From Euwallacea fornicatus (taxonomy: Eukaryota; Arthropoda; Insecta; Coleoptera; Curculionidae), in contig NC_089544.1 of the NCBI RefSeq assembly GCF_040115645.1, positions 2,356,001 through 2,420,000 on the forward strand: a stretch of 64,000 nt of DNA, read 5' to 3'. The translations under genes and the position numbers were made by a program. Numbering within the stretch: the first letter of the stretch is position 1; each line of letters starts with the position of its first letter. The notes under the pieces are model-generated. The model did not search any database and was not told the origin of the DNA. It saw nothing but the letters and a program-made list of their open reading frames with translations. Of this stretch, positions 10,564 to 24,700 are shown one piece after another.

Positions 10564-12363
10564 CGTATAATGAGGCCTTGTGGAGCAATCTTATTATTTA
10601 GGAAAAAACTGGAATTTTGGTAAGAAAGTTTTGACTAAAAGTCTTTGAGAAGTAGTATGAAAAATTACATATAAACGAAATTCTAAACTAACAATTATAA
10701 ACCTAGCCCAAAGTTTTAGGTTAGGTTTCCAGTTATGACTATGACATAGTTAAGTCCATCGTTTGTATCTCTAATGTGATTTACGGCAACGTCGCGTGTA
10801 GTGCCATTAATCGTTCGCAAAGGCTTTATAATTATGAGATCATTGCAAACTAAATGTAAACTAAAATTGTTGATAAATTTATCAATGATATAACAAATTA
10901 GTTTCCTGTACGTGTCTCCTCTTTTTGCATATATTTAGAAAAACAGATAAATGTCAAAAGCAAATTTTCAAAGAAAACAATATCAATTTAATGAGTGGAA
11001 AACAAATACAAGCTAACGAAAATTTTACAAGGTATTTCTTACTGCAGATTAGATGTTTTTGAGCCCGAAATTTCTTTTGACACAGGCGGAGCTTTTAAAA
11101 AATTCTTGAAAAATAACTTTGATGGACTGTTTACAACATATTAAGTCCCCTAAAAGTGGAAACATTTTCCTGATATTAAATCAATTCCGTAACTCTCACC
11201 GTTTTTGAGATAACAATAGTGTTGGCACACCTAAATAAGACACCCAGGAAGCTTGGGCTCCACGTAGCAAAACCGCAGGCACCTAAAGCCATGGCGTATG
11301 ATTCAACAACTCGACCTTACTCTCTCTTTGTTGCGGAGAATCAAGCTTTGTTTTTCAAGATTGTGGGTCATTGATATATTTAGAAGATCGCAGACCGATG
11401 GTCATCGCTAAATACTGCCAATTTCAAATTTCTCGAATAAATATTATGAGATATCGTAGGTACCGTAGTATAATATAGTTTACGAACACCTTTAATTACT
11501 TCCTTTTTGGGAAATTAATTGTTGTGCCGAAAGTTGCAACTATTAGTACTCATTATGTATTAGATACTTTGAAAAGTCTAAATGGTGTCCAATAATGATC
11601 TCACGTGACTATTGCTAATGCAGCTATCCAAATGTATGAAATTGCAGGATTTACGGTTACATGGGTTTTGCAACCCATCATTAGAGAAATCCATCATTAC
11701 ATTGTATGTATGTGTTTTTCCTTATCAGGGTACTTCGGGTCAGCCGCTCTCTGTTATTATACGGAATTTATGTGTATACAATAGTATACCACATTTTATG
11801 CGTATACTTATGTACAACGCATATAACTAACATTGGACCCAGGCCCACTCTCCATTTCCATTCACCAAACACCAGTGTTTTAAAACAAATATCCTAACTT
11901 TAGCACGTACCGAGAAGGATGGCAGTATCCAGCTTTCCTTGTTGCCAACAGAGAGAGAAAATGTAGAAAATGGCGTGGGGGTGAAAGGAATCGTCCGATC
12001 CGGCAACATGGCCATTACATTTTACAGTTTTCCATCCGCACGCCTGGTCGGGCAGACGTAGACGCGTCTCGAGCGTCTTTCGTCTTTTGTTTTGTTGTTT
12101 TTTTACCTTTTTCGATGTGCGCCGCCGCTGACTTCTTCACTCTAAAACTGTATTCGAACGATCAATCAATTGTTTTCGCGGTCTGATTGTCAGCTATGCG
12201 TGGTGTGGTTCGTTGAGATGGTGGGAAGGCACCGCGAAATATGGCACCATTCACATGTAAATATTTCACACCCTCAACGATAAATATAAAATATTTAGTG
12301 TCAAATAATCAAAACCACAGCAAAATCTGGTGTAACCTCTCTGACCTAAAATGTTAAAAATAA
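10564..12363. promoter_or_regulatory. Divergent region SF3B5 / raw, with raw distal promoter
   Basis: The 10564-11040 part must hold the SF3B5 promoter. A repeat lies at 11045-11250. From about 11900 to 12240 the sequence becomes richer in G+C and CpG (for example near 12040-12080) than its surroundings, which fits a promoter for the first raw exon at 12364. No TATA box is assigned. Confidence 0.4.
11045..11250 (-). repeat. Interspersed repeat copy A (GGGTGT-ended)
   Basis: The reverse complement starts with GGGTGT and continues through CACTATTGTTATCTC and GGTGAGAGTTACGG. The same order of motifs is seen on the + strand at 34863-35060. GGGTGT termini are common on insect Tc1/mariner-like elements. 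Limits are approximate and no coding part is seen. Confidence 0.5.
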
Positions 12364-12710
12364 ATGGAGACGTCATCTTTACTGCAAATAGCTACCAAAG
12401 CTTCTAGATCTAAGATAAAAAACTACCATCGTCTGTTGTCCAAGACCAGAAGGTCCGGTAAACATCTCAGTAATGCCGACAACCATTGCAATAGTTATCA
12501 CCAAAACTTCAACGCGCAAAAAAGTCTCTTTTTGAAAAGATCAAACGCGCGGAACCATAATCTGCTACGTCACGGGAGGAACCACAACAGGGGCGCAGAA
12601 ACTGATAGATGTCCGGAGACGAAATTTCATGTGGTGAAATGTCGTGATAATGAAAAGTCTTCGTTAGAAGGCGAATCAAGTGTGGATTTAATTGTGGGAA
12701 GATTTACAAG
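12364..12710 (+). CDS. raw: Candidate distal first coding exon of raw
   Basis: The frame opens with ATG (METSSLLQIATKASRSK) and runs 115 codons plus two bases to a strong donor, ACAAG|GTAAGA. The product is basic and low in hydrophobics, rich in Arg, Lys, Asn and His (KTRRSGKHLS, NHNLLRHGRNHNRG), ending VDLIVGRFTR. Its phase (2) fits the acceptor at 27782, giving FTR-EVYNAIC. The intron would be about 15 kb. It follows a CpG-richer stretch. It could instead be a chance ORF or belong to another transcript. Confidence 0.5.
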
Positions 12711-15700
12711 GTAAGAATTGTTTTAGGTTAAGGTTTAGTACGCAGTTTTGACAAGTTTATTTTCGAAATTTCCACGCAAGTAGTCGCGAAAACGGGAAAT
12801 TTAGAGAAGGTAATAGAGAAGGACTTAATCGTGTAGCCTTCAATGTCGAAGTTTCTTAGCCAGAATCGGAAAATACGACCACTTTGTATATACATACAGG
12901 GTCATGCAATTAAGTCTCGCGTTCGAATTAGTTTCCCTATCTATCACTTAAAAATATCTAAAGGCCTTTTCTGGAGTAAAACTCTCTCAGAAAGTCAATT
13001 TCGTGGTCGGATTATGAAAGATACATCGCCATCTTAAGTTTCTTTAAATGGCAACGTACCGGTATTTTTCAGCCATTTTTTTTGTAATTAAATCGACTTC
13101 CATATGATAATCAACACAACCTACGTGACAGCTCCATAACCGCATCAAACAGTCCCTACCGGGCAGTTTTCAAAAATCTACAGAGTGAATTTTGAGCAGG
13201 GTTTTTTTTTAACAGGTCATATGCCTTAAAAAATTCAGCAAAATCTTTATGTGGAATTTTTCGAAATCTCAAAAGCAACCGAAATATGCTCGTATGAAAA
13301 TATGGATAAATAACAAAACTTTTATTTATTATACACTCCGAGACTGGTCACAAAAGATGTTTGAAACTGACGCCATTAGTTTTTTCGACACGAATTGTCG
13401 CTCACCACATCCGCGATTATGTACATGCCGTTAGAAGAGGTCCTTTTCCTCAAATTATTTCTATGGCGTTTTCTATCGGTTGACGTAACTCTGCTATTGT
13501 GTTAATTTCCGTCGGAAACGCCAAACTTTTCTTATAATCCCAGAGATAAAAATCACATGAATGTAGGTCTGGTAATCTCGTGGGCTGTCTTATTGGTCCA
13601 TTACGACCTATCCCCTTTTATAAAATTAGTTATTTGAAAAGTCGCGTATTTTTTCCATACACGCATATCTCGATTGTTTGTGAGATTTTGAAAAAAAATT
13701 TAATAAAGAGATTGCTTAGTTTTTCGAGATCTATGTCGTGGTAAAAGGAAAAATCCCACTTAATAAGATTCATATGTATAATTTTTATGTAGATTTGCAT
13801 CAGCGATTCTTCATATACAGGGTGTAGAAGTTACTGAATGTTTCGAAATTCTTTTGGCAGCAAAGGAATGCTACTCAGGGGCTAAACCTTGTTGCGGAAG
13901 ATTCTCTCATCAGTACTTGAAAAATATTCCTCCAAATAAACGTCTCTGATCAGATTGTCTGGGGAGCACTTCGCAACAATCAATTATACCTCTCTCATGT
14001 ATAAAAAAGTGCTGGCTTTACACCTTAAAGATTGTGCTCTCATTTTTGGCATTTTGTACACGATTTCTAGGAAAATATTATGAAATTCTATTGCTGCATC
14101 GGTAGCCAATGCAAAATTGAAAAATTTTGCATTGGCTACCGATGCAACAATGTTTACACGCAAAGGCGTAAACATATTTTATAATAGTCATACCTGGGCT
14201 GTATATAATCCACATTCTGCATTCAATAAATTTTGTGCCGGAATGGTGAAGGGGCAATATATTGGTCTTTTGTGCTGCCAGATCGATTGAATATTGCCTT
14301 TGAAAGTCAGTAGATTAGTCGTGATAGCCCTATTTTATGGCCTCTTCGTTCACTAGACCTGACACTCCTCGATTTTATTTATGAAGCTTTGTGAAAAACA
14401 GAATCTAATTCAACATAATATTTTACTCCCTTGCATTTTTTTAGTACCAGTAACTTCTTCTGACTGACCTTAAAATTTCCAGACTATTTCCGAAACCAAC
14501 GGGACTTTCCTAAAACTGGCACTATTTAAATATTTCGAAACGCAAATCAACGATAAACTTGTTTACACAAATTACCTGAAATAATTCGCTTTGATATTGC
14601 TTATTTCTGATCGTTCAGTGTGAAATAACTGAAGAAATGAGTACTTAATTTTCTGACATCTGAAAAACTTTCATTAAAATGGCAACATCAGAAGAAGCGT
14701 CACCGCTAATTTCGTTCTTGTTGCGTTGTCATGGCGGCGAGTGGCCTAGTGGGGAGCTGTTTTGAACATATAGAGGCATCTTTGACGCGTTGCTTAGCAA
14801 CTTGTGAGGTGCGTTAGTATCCTCGCGGAGGTGTTCATTTGGTAAACGAATCGTATCGTCACCCTTTAAACCGGACAGACCTGCAATTCCAACCAAGCGC
14901 AATTTTTTTAGATGAGATCATTATTTCCTATGTGTCTGCTTTTAGACATTTGCGATTTCTACTTGACTAACACGCAATAGTTACCAATAATTATTACAGT
15001 ATCACGTGTCTATATGTATTGTGTAAAACAGCTGATAGTGAATTAAAGCACTATTACGAGAACCAGTTGTTATTAATTATTATTCCTGTCATGGTACCAA
15101 TAACATATGTACATACACACCGCGCTTTCATAAAATATTGTGTAAACTCGGTGAATTTTTTTTCCCTGTTTTTGATTCTGTACAAGTTGTGTATTGTGTG
15201 TAATATACAAACCATTTGAGATACAGAATGGCGCTTTACACTCGTGCAAGAAAACGTTCTGGCACAAGTATAGTTTTTATCTTGTACTCGCTCTAATAGT
15301 GGTTGAAGGAAAAGAACGCGGACGCCTGTCTTGGAAGATAAAGATGATCAGAATGGCCCAGCTGTGACGATTATCTTTCCTTCTTGATTGAATTTATTGC
15401 ATTCTTTCAGTTGTTTCGCCATATAGGTGTTTTCGTATAGTAATTGGGTCTTTCTTACTAGTTCTAGTGCAATCTCTTCCGGTGCTTGTTTGTATTGTTT
15501 GGTTTTTCCAATACAGATGAATTTACTTGTGTCTTTTCTTTTTTCTTGTACAAATCTCTTTATCCAGAGTTATTGTAAATCTTGGTTGTTGAGTGCATTT
15601 GGTGTTTGCCTCCATTTTCCATTCTTTGTGTGTCTTACAGTTTCGAAGATCCCAGCATGAATATTACCTATTTGGACCACACACTATGCATATTATATGT

Positions 15701-18700
15701 ATTTGCCATACGATACATACTATCGCTGAGTTAAATAAAACGTTGAAAGCATTGAATGCAGGATTCTGGGTACTTATAGAGAAAGTAACATTTTTCAAAA
15801 ATGCATTAAATTTGCCTATTAATTAATACATATTCAATAAGTGCGTTGATGCATCTACCTGTCCAATAGAACATAAACATTATCAGAATATTTTATAGAT
15901 ACATTACAATGTATTAAGACACTTAATAAAAGATCCTGATTAACGATCATTCCTATGAACTTTTTTCTATTGTTTCTGCTTTTATTAAATAATTGTTACT
16001 TGGTGGTTTAGCGGTGAGTTTTCAATGTTACAGGAATTATATCGTTTCCGCGTAGAAGGTATGAATCGTTCTTGTTCCAAGAAAAAAAGGTTATGTAGTT
16101 ATAAGTCATATAATGTTGAGAAAAACTGAGAAAACGATGCTTTAGGCTACTTATGATATCCCGCTTATTGTCGTAATGCAGAAGATGTATTCATCATCAT
16201 CGCTTAGGTCACCAACTGCGCCCATGTTGAGCGTTGTTCAGGAAGTGGATAGAGATACCGGGTGTTTCAATCAAAATGTAGCTATTTAGTTTGTTTTTTT
16301 TTTGCGAAGCTCTCAGGGTACTTTTATGCTTATTTGTGACGTATTTTCTCTTTTTCTAACGTGGATAAATATAAAATTGCTTTCTTGAAATTTACGTACA
16401 CTTCAGAGGTCATTAAGTTGTTATATATCAACATCAATTTTATCTTTCGAGATCACTGCTACGAAATGTCTCCTTTGTAATGTGAGGCCATCGTCAGGTA
16501 CTACGGCAAATAATTAAAAGCGGAATGTAACTTGAACACTCATTGTAAACAAATCAAAACGAGGGCAGCATTACATGTTTGACATTTCCACTGTCTCCCG
16601 TATTCAACCTTTTTTTTGCCTATGGCTTCTCACTTACTCTCGCGGTCGACGACAAGTAGTGAAGTAGATTGCTGCATGCGCAGGTAACAAGTAAACGTCA
16701 ATAAACTGTGTCAATAATATTTTTTAGCTGTCGACGTCAACAAAATTTGTATTGATTTTTGAAATTTTGTTACAACTTTAATGTTTTTTTAAGTTAGCGT
16801 TTACTAACAAGTTTCATATATAATTATTTCCGATGTTTCTCTATTATGGAGAAATCATAAGAAATTCGCACAAATGTTGGGACATTGGATTTGAACACAC
16901 GTGTTCGGTCACCAGTCGTAAGGCACTGCCATTTCATAATCGATGAAATGCGTCGCTGAGTTTTAATCAATGTAATGTATCTTTATGTTACGTCTATGTA
17001 GATCTCAATCTTTTGGTAATACACGCGGAATTGTCAGATTTCTCAAAATTTCTCAAAAACATGTGAATCTGTCTATAATAAAACTATTGGCCCTTCGTAA
17101 GAACCAGAATTTTAGCACAACCTCGTTCTTCTACATCGGTATAGGTGCGACATACTAATAGAAAATCCATCGCTCTATTCAGCTCAAAATTATGCAGTAA
17201 AGAGATTAGCAATAAATTAACCGAAAATTTACTCTCGGTCGTAATAAAAAAAGTACATATGGAATATTTGGGCAATTTCTAATAACTTCTTTTTCGCTCA
17301 TTTATTTCAACCGAGTAATATAAGTTCTGTCTGCGTTCCATGTATTGATAATATTGACATGAATATTTACCTTTCTATCAATATCAACAATTTTTTTTGA
17401 GTAATTCTTAATATTGATGTCGAAAAAATGTGTGGAAAATTCTTTTTTTTTTTTAATGTTTTGATAGGCGAAAAGTAAACTTGATTTGTGTTTACAATTC
17501 AATTGGTTAATACAATTTAAAAATCAGAATCGAAATATTTCTCTTCATGGTTAAGAAAAAAGATTGTGGGCATAGCGCAGAGTGAAAAGACACAGCGTGG
17601 GGTGAGAAGTACTCCAAGGTGGCACAACAAACATTATTGATAAATTTTGAACAGTATGGGAACTTGTGGCAAATTTGCGAAGAAACTATTGAGCAGTTTG
17701 ACATTCCGTATACAAGTAGAACGCTGAGAAATAGGCTAATCAATGAACGCTTAACTGAACGTATTTCTGTGGAAAAAAAACTTTTGCTCTCCAAAAAGAA
17801 CAGGAAGGATCGCTTGCAATTTGCTCGAAACCCCTTAACATTGAGTATTGAAAAATGGAAGACTATTTTTTGTGGCGATGAGCATATAAACTCATGTCGT
17901 TTGGGTCGAATGGTAGGCAATATCTACGTCGACCAGTAGACTAACGATGCTCTTCAAAATATCAAGTTCCTACTGTAAAGCATAGAGGTGGCAATACAGT
18001 GGTACGGGAATGTTTTTGTTGGTCTGGCGCCGCGTCAATCCACAGAATTAAAGGAAAAACATATCATTTATAATATCTAGGAATTTTACAGAATAACATG
18101 TTGCCGTTTACTGAAGAAAGTATGTTATTAATTTGGAAATACCAACAAGACAACGATATAAAAGGAAGCTCGAAGGTAGCTAACGAGTGGTTTCCAAGAA
18201 ATAATGTGAACTCAATCTCCTGATCTTAATCCCCATGGAGCATTTCTGAAAAACATTAGACCGCAGTATTGGGAAACAAAAAATTGTGGAAAATTATTCA
18301 AGAGGAATGGATCAGAATTCTACTTGAAACACTTCGTCAATCATTAGTGGACTCTATGCTTAGAGAGTGTCAAAGGGCACTAGATGCTAAAATGCCACAA
18401 AATACCAAGTCATTTATTTATATTATAATAAATGAAGATTACAAAATAAATTTGAGTATTCCTGCCACATTCTATGAAGTAGAAATGAAACTGTATGTTG
18501 GTCCTCCGTCTTGGTACTTGAAAAAATCGCAATATTTGCAAGCTCTCTCTTGGTTGGTATTTCGTTGTTGCTCTTAATTTTTGTAAACCTGATTGAGGTG
18601 CGTTACTTATTAAGCACTTTGTAAGTTGTTCCAACATCCATTACACTAACACTTAAGGCTGGGTCCCCTCTTATTACGCCTTACATTTTATTATAACGCG

Positions 18701-21700
18701 CTTACACATAATGAGCTCACAACATAATCACATATTTGAATCTGCTTTGTTTACAAAACTCGACAAAAGCTCAAAGCAATTCACTATTACTCGCTGAAAT
18801 TAGATAAAACAATTTGTCCATAAAAGTAATTTTTGCCTTGCGCTGAACCGTATTACCGAGAAACCGAGTGGGGTTTCCTGGAATCGACTCACAGCCTCTG
18901 GTAAACAATTTCGTGATAATGGACTCGAGTTTTTGTCGCATTCTGTCGCATCGCAACACATACTGTGATAATGGAAGTAATGAGCGAGATATGATTTTTT
19001 TTTTAATATTGCTGCTCAATCTGGACCTTTCGCACCTTGAAAACGAGTACCTCGAGATGCCATTAACCCTTCCCTTACGGAAAGCGTTTTAGCAGGTCGT
19101 ATCTCCCGAGTGCTGTTTTCAGTTGATCCCAACTGACCGAAGTTAAGGGAAGCAGCGACATGCGCACTAATACAGTTTTCGCGGTGTGTCAATGTAGCTT
19201 ATCCTGAACCGCATTTACTATAGTTATGTAATGAATTAAACTGTAGCCGTGTGAAATATATTTTAACACCAGTCCGAACTTAAATTGAAATTATTTTTAT
19301 CGCTTTTAATATATTCTTTTAACAAACCTGAAGAGACAAGACGATCTAAGGGAGAGGCGCACTTGTTACGTTGCCACATCAAAAAAATTAAAAATTGCAA
19401 CTACGCGCCTGGCAAGAGGAGTGCGGGCGAATGCGATTCCCGCAGGGAACCGTCAAAATTTCTAAGCAATTCCCGATCCTCCTGAAAAAAAATGCAATAT
19501 CACGTTATAGGCAACACAGAATATATGAAAAATAGCGTGTGCTACCGGGTGCCGCGATTAATGCCCAAAAATCGCGAGTATTAATCCTGTTCCCGCACAA
19601 AATGGTTTTAACCGCAGTGAAAGGGTTAAACATTTAAGTCGAAAGGAAAAGAAATAATACGGCGGCTATTTTTGAAGCGAACCTATATACATATTAATTT
19701 AAGTTGGATGGCCTTGAAGCTGTTGTGCCAAACGTCGGTCGTAAATATTTCTTCCCCGAGAGAAAGCTTTAAGATTAAAGAGATCTGTGAAAACCATCGG
19801 GGAAGTTCTCATAAATAATTCTCTTTACCCTCACTTCTCTGTGGTGATCCTAACACCTACCAGGTCGGACGCATCAACAAACCGGGAACTGCTCGCCAGT
19901 TTCTCAGTGTATCGCGTGGCGTGACATCACTTTTATTTATAAAAGCGCGTCGGCCGGGTCCAAAATCAACATAAAGGTAAATGCGATCGCATTAAAGGTG
20001 TTTGCCAGTTATTGCCACGTTTCGTATTAGTCCAGTCAGAGATTTATTTCATTTGATCGTTGTTTTAGAAGAATTTGATTGCCCGTAAAATACTGCACGC
20101 AAAATGAGTTTTTTTCGGGCGCGTGCACGTAGTATCCTGTAGTCGAACTCACGAATGCGACGTTTTAATTGAGGAGGTTTTTTTCTAAATAGGCTCAGCG
20201 GGTTCATGAATCCGTTGAGCAGTCAAGGAGATCTATCCCATAAAATGCAGAAAGGTTGCTGAAACGTCGCTAACAAAAGAGGGGCTTGATTATTTTTCGG
20301 TTAATTATCGGTACCATGACATAAGCATTTCTTTTTATGGGTGATGTCATAGCTAGGTGAGCGGGTCAGCAAACTTATTTACTAAATCATCCGATATAAG
20401 AACAAAAAAATGTCTTTGTTTTCAGTTATTGTATTCGAAACTAAATAATGATCCAATCGTCACAGCACGGATTAATTGTAATGATCTTATTATTATACAT
20501 AGAGGACCAAAAGTTCCGCATAAATTCGTTAAACGTTGAAGAAAATATTTCCATGAAACAGATCAAATATTGTTTGTAGTTGTGAATTTTTTGACGTAAC
20601 ATACATGTGTACAACCATTAGATAAGTGTACTTTTCCAGCTTTCTTCTTTTGGAACTACATGTATAATATGACGTTTTTGATATCCTTGAGAAATTCCGA
20701 ACATATTTTATGTAACATATCCATGTCTAAATTTTACAATTATTTAAATATTTGCGCAATATTGCAATTAGAGTGACCTGCGAGATTGCCTGAGCTCACC
20801 CCTATGGACTTTTTTGTGGGATCCTAACCTGAACTAACATAAAACATGGGGTGTACTTAAAAAGCCTAACAGTATAGAAGAATTAAAAAATAAAATCATT
20901 CAAGAAGTACGATCAATACCTCCTCAAATGATAAGAACTGTTCTTGAGAAATTTGAATTCCCCACTGTTAGGAAGTCAACGGGGCACCGTTCGAACATTA
21001 AATCTATTAGATTATAGTTTATATTGTTATTTTTTAAGTATTAATAGTTCTATTATTATTTCTATTTTTTTTTTCGAAATCTCTTCAATTTAGATATGGG
21101 CATGTTACATGAAATGTATTCAAAATTTATCAAAGCACCCGAAAACGTCATCATATACACGGGGTTCCACAAGAAAAAAATGAAAAAGTAACTTTGTATA
21201 CATGTCTATTGTGTGAAAAGATTCACAACTAAAAACAATACTTGATACGTTTCAATATTTTCATAATAAATACATATTCCCTTCCATTTTCAACGAATAT
21301 ATGCGCGACTTTTGGTCGCCTATGTACATGTCCTAATTAACTAATCATATCAAGTTTGGATTAAGCACGTTTTTCTTCGCAGAAAACAAATCTTTATTGA
21401 ATTCCCTAATGTTTCCTTTACTTCCGTGAACCGTCACTTGCAGTGCAGGCAAATCCTGTAGACGACTCCCCGCTCCTTCATTCGTCCGAATCATGATTGC
21501 ATGTAGAGACTTGACAACTGAAAGATCGATTGGCTTGCCTGAGAGAGATGATTAATATTGATTGTTCAAGGATCGCTATCACAACAATTTAAAAAAACGT
21601 GATGAACGCGTGAACAAAAAATAATCTCGTGTTGCACTCATCGAGTCGGCAATTTTTTTTTTGCGTTTTGGTTTTTTTTAAAATTCGGTTTCGAATATTT

Positions 21701-24700
21701 CGAAAATTTCGCATTTTTTGTTTCATTTAACCGACATCCCCGCTGTAATAATTTAGGAGGTAGCGACAGTTAAACACCTTTTTCGAAAACTAGTGCAACT
21801 TCCAACGGTTATTTTTTCAAAATTTCGCTCCTCAAAAAGGGAAGATGCTAAAAAATTAAAAACGGCATTTGAAGGACATTTCAGTAGCAACTTATCAACT
21901 GTCATTATCCACGAAGTTCTATCTGTCATGGTTTCAGAGTCACATCTCTTTGTGTCGATAGAAAACTACTGCAATAATTTGGAGCATATTTTCTTCAGAA
22001 ATTTGCTTTCTAAAGAGGGAACGACAAAAGTAAGCTAAAATTTCTTACATTTCTAAAAGACTGCTGCGGCCCAGTTTTTCTGTGGAAAGGTGCAGTTTTA
22101 GGTGCCCGGTATGTTCGGGAAAATTTAAATTTGAAATGCCTGGAAGCCAGAGGGGCGTCAGTCTGGACTAGCAAATCATCACGACTGAACTTTTCAATTT
22201 AGGAAATCGTTCAAATCAGAGTTTCAAGTTTTAGCGATCCTTATTTTTCTTGTTGCGACTGACCTGAAATGAAGTTTCTGGCCAAACAACATTTTCTAAG
22301 CAATGGCCGGAAACGCGACTTACGAGAATGATAAATCTATTTTCCGATCTTTCCCATATTTGTTTTTTCAAATCTCGGCCATTCAAGGAATATCGGAATT
22401 ATTGGATGTCACTTGCGCGACCGAAAATGTGTTTTGCTGGGCGAGTCAGTTTCTAATTTCGTAACGTAGATAGCGATTTTAGTGCTTGGCGTAAATCATT
22501 CCCGAGCCGCTAATGGACTAATTCGTTTCTCTTATCTATTCAAATGTGTCGTTGAGTTAAATAGTTTTGGTGATAGTTTCTGATGCTGCGTAGGCAGTAA
22601 GAAAAGGTATTGCCGTTAAAAGAGTGAAATGTTAATAGAAAAATATAGTAACTCAGCATAGGCGAGTATAGGAACGATAATCAGCATATAGATATGTGCA
22701 CTATATTTGCCGCAATTGAATTTCTCCTTATCAACAATTATACTCAGCAACGCCATAATTAATAACGATAATTATTATTGTCAAATAAAGCACCACTTAT
22801 CTGAGGAGGCATTTTAAAATGTTTAAATAAATCCAGTAGTCAATTGTCTATTTCCTGATAATCATATCCTTTATTGCCCTTAATCATGATAATAAAAATA
22901 TGAAGGATTCATGAATTCGTAATATGCCTATAGCATTAAATGTTAAGACTTTATCTTTGGGGTGTAGGATAAAGATATAAAGTCATTGTAGGGAAAAAAA
23001 GCTGATCCGTTCCCTAAGTGCACATCTTAGTTCAGATCAGTACACAGGTCATATGCGCAAAGTGCGCTGCTGAGAAGAAGTCATGCTAACATATATGATG
23101 AGACTATACCTCTCTTACATCGTGTGAAGCGCAGTGAAGAAATGAGATTTTTTATTAAATGGCGATGAGCCATTATGCGTTATCAAATTTAGGATTTTTC
23201 AAAAATTCGTCCTGATTTTCCTATCTGTCCAGTTGGCTGGTGTCAGTGTGGAAAGGTTAAACGATTCTCACAAAAGATAAAAAAAATTACCTGGTCGAAT
23301 TTCCACGAGCCTGGAAAGAAACTTCGTGGCGAAGTTATTGCAGTGCACAACTAACCTAAACTGGCGCAATTTGAAAGTTAAGTCGAAGGTGTTAAAATTA
23401 CACTGCCTAAAATAAGTGGAAGAGTTTAATTAAAAAAATATATTTGCCAAAAATGATTAAAATTTCCAAAAATTAAAAAAAAAACAAAACTTCAAAGTCA
23501 AAAAAGTCATGTCAAATGTCGATCGACTTAAAATATTTTTTTGCAACAATTTATAATATCGGACCAAAATTTCTGATTTTTTCTGTCCGTAATTCATCCG
23601 TAATCGGTTGTTGCAGTTCCCGGACGACCGCCCTGTACAAAACGGGCCACCACAACGCCAGGTTTCTCCCTATATGTGGTAAAAATTCAATATATCAAAA
23701 GAAGGGATCAGCATTTCCTGTTTTCGTTATTCAATTCCGCAGTCATCACAAATCTTTATTCGGCGAACACGTCGAATGGAAATCGACAGAAATTCGAGAG
23801 TATCCTCATTAAATTACATCCTCTTTTGATGGGTCGTCAATGTCATCATAAAAACAAATTGTTGTGCACAAACATCCTGCAATCTTTACTACCACTAGCA
23901 TCCAATGCCTTGATCGATTACAAAGTGTGTATTAAATTTCGCAATTGCAGTGCCATCATGGGAATCAATTATTGTCGTGCCCCTGTATGGATAATAGTGA
24001 CAGTGGCAGTAGCCAAATTTGACATAATATCAATGTCATGATATCAAATGTCAAAATTTTGAGGGTGTGATGCGTGGCATAGTCGTTTCAAAATTTTTGA
24101 CGTGGTGGGATTAGAAATGCGGCACTCTGAGAGTGTCTGAGATCGTCGGCCGAATCTCAGACACTATTAATGATAAGAAGGACCAATTTTTCCATACGCC
24201 CTCGTTATCCGGGCGTTGTTTCTCATTTTAAGTCTGTCCCCAAATCGGCCCTTTTCGTGCAAATGCCCTTGAAAAATCGAAATTTTTACTTGTCAGTGGA
24301 CTGAAAGGGGCAAACGAATCACGATAGCACCAAACGATTTCCATTTTCATATTTTAGTGCTTGGCGACCTGTGCAGAAATAAAAGTAAAAAATTAAGGGA
24401 CGTAAATTTTGAATTTTTCCACCATTGTTTTTGAGTATCACCGCTGGATAAAGCGCAAAAACGAACATAAGGAAATCGGTTGGTTCTAACGTGAATGGAT
24501 TTCGCACTTTACAACTCTAAATGCTACCACTTATACGTCGTGACGTATAACCTTGTTAATGGGACACCCCTTAGATATGATACATATATTTTGGGAGCAA
24601 CGTGCGAAACGCTAAATCTGTTTGTCTCTGTACCCCTCTGACGCAAATCCGGAAGGAACGAGAAATAAGTCAAAATAAAAACAATGCGAAACATACACCC

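Noticed and set aside
21793..22038. Possible further raw first exon ending at AAA|GTAAGC
   Set aside because: It ends in phase 0 and cannot join exon 2 at 27782, which needs phase 2.
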